A DNA stretch of 64,000 bases, taken from the NCBI RefSeq assembly GCF_032594355.1, contig NZ_CP131061.1, forward strand, positions 1,178,001-1,242,000, read 5' to 3'. Position 1 is the first letter of the stretch. Each line of letters opens with the position of its first letter. Below the pieces are notes generated by a model. That model was not told the origin of the DNA. It was given only the letters and a program-made list of their open reading frames with translations, and searched no databases. Made by a program: the position numbers and the translations under genes. Positions 63,873 through 64,000 of the stretch are shown in pieces. This DNA is from Methanolapillus ohkumae. Lineage in GTDB: Archaea > Halobacteriota > Methanosarcinia > Methanosarcinales > Methanosarcinaceae.

Positions 63873-64000
63873 TTGAAGGAAACATCCGCAAATTTGAAAA
63901 GAATGACAGAATTCGGGATTGGAGAAGGAATTTCTGAAATTATTGTGGCGACCAAAAACAGTCCGTCCGGCGAAAAACCATTCAATGCCGCTCCGTTTGG
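63873..64000 (+). CDS. DUF447-family protein, N-terminal part
   Basis: The frame begins at TTG with AAGGAGT eight bases upstream; an ATG occurs ten codons later. It reads LKETSANLKRMTEFGIGEGISEIIVATK, then NAAPFG, which matches the start of archaeal DUF447 (FMN-binding split-barrel) proteins. It is cut by the window end. DUF447 and the CitG-like gene are often neighbours in methanogens, as far as I recall. Confidence 0.7.
   Translation, partial: MKETSANLKRMTEFGIGEGISEIIVATKNSPSGEKPFNAAPF

Overview
The window is archaeal and almost certainly from a methanogen of the Methanosarcinaceae. It encodes archaeal ribosomal proteins (L18Ae/LX, L31e, L39e, S19e), IF-6, prefoldin alpha, PDCD5, archaeal SepF, type II GAPDH, GatD, a ZPR1 protein and a methanogenesis marker 9 protein. 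Amber (TAG) codons are nearly absent as stops: I count about 45 TAA, 8 TGA and 1 TAG among 54 gene ends. One gene is interrupted by an in-frame TAG, as expected of a pyrrolysine-decoding methanogen. Coding DNA is moderately AT-rich. Intergenic DNA is very AT-rich and full of simple tandem repeats. A host-associated, Methanimicrococcus-like lineage is my inference, not something the sequence proves.

Layout. 1-283: decayed tail of a metal P-type ATPase. 347-3543: Co/Ni ECF transporter operon (cbiM, L-type subunit, cbiQ, cbiO). 4168-6018: IorA-like TPP oxidoreductase without its ferredoxin domain. 6270-11047: two paralogous secreted beta-propeller lipoproteins. 11318-11389: tRNA-Arg(TCG). 11611-13637: DUF89/ARMT1-like protein and gap. 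13840-15504: a DUF3307 membrane protein with a SatD-family protein that reads like a class III nucleotide cyclase, bracketed by tandem arrays. 16185-21546: H+-pyrophosphatase, gatD, argH. 22094-26658: pstSCAB-phoU. 27409-31722: CBS protein, riboflavin/F420 pathway reductase, cbiC, and a homocitrate/Re-citrate synthase-family enzyme. 32497-36249: the classic archaeal cluster S19e-PDCD5-PP-loop ATPase-L39e-L31e-IF6-LX-prefoldin alpha. 36956-39736: purA, zpr1, sepF. 40177-43408: PUA protein, a small membrane protein, a lipoprotein, a CYTH protein and the amber-interrupted transglutaminase-like protein. 43522-50931: condensin genes scpB, scpA, smc plus an uncharacterised upstream partner. 51138-57160: YqaA/DedA-type protein, larA, a small conserved-looking protein, a flavoprotein, a wHTH regulator and a Lys/Ala/Pro-repeat protein. 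57748-64000: PIN-ATPase-KH protein, hisI, a degenerate KaiC-like protein, methanogenesis marker 9, a CitG-family protein and the start of a DUF447 protein.

How the genes work together: metal uptake (CbiM-L-Q-O), cobalamin synthesis (CbiC) and LarA fit a Ni/Co-dependent methanogen. Phosphate is handled by Pst/PhoU. Chromosome maintenance and division are represented by SMC-ScpAB and SepF.

The main candidates for undescribed biology are: (i) the SatD cyclase-like plus DUF3307 membrane pair; (ii) the in-frame TAG in a transglutaminase-like protein; (iii) a dispersed intergenic element with a CpG-rich core present in nine copies; (iv) a second dispersed hairpin family; and (v) the extra gene at the head of the smc operon.
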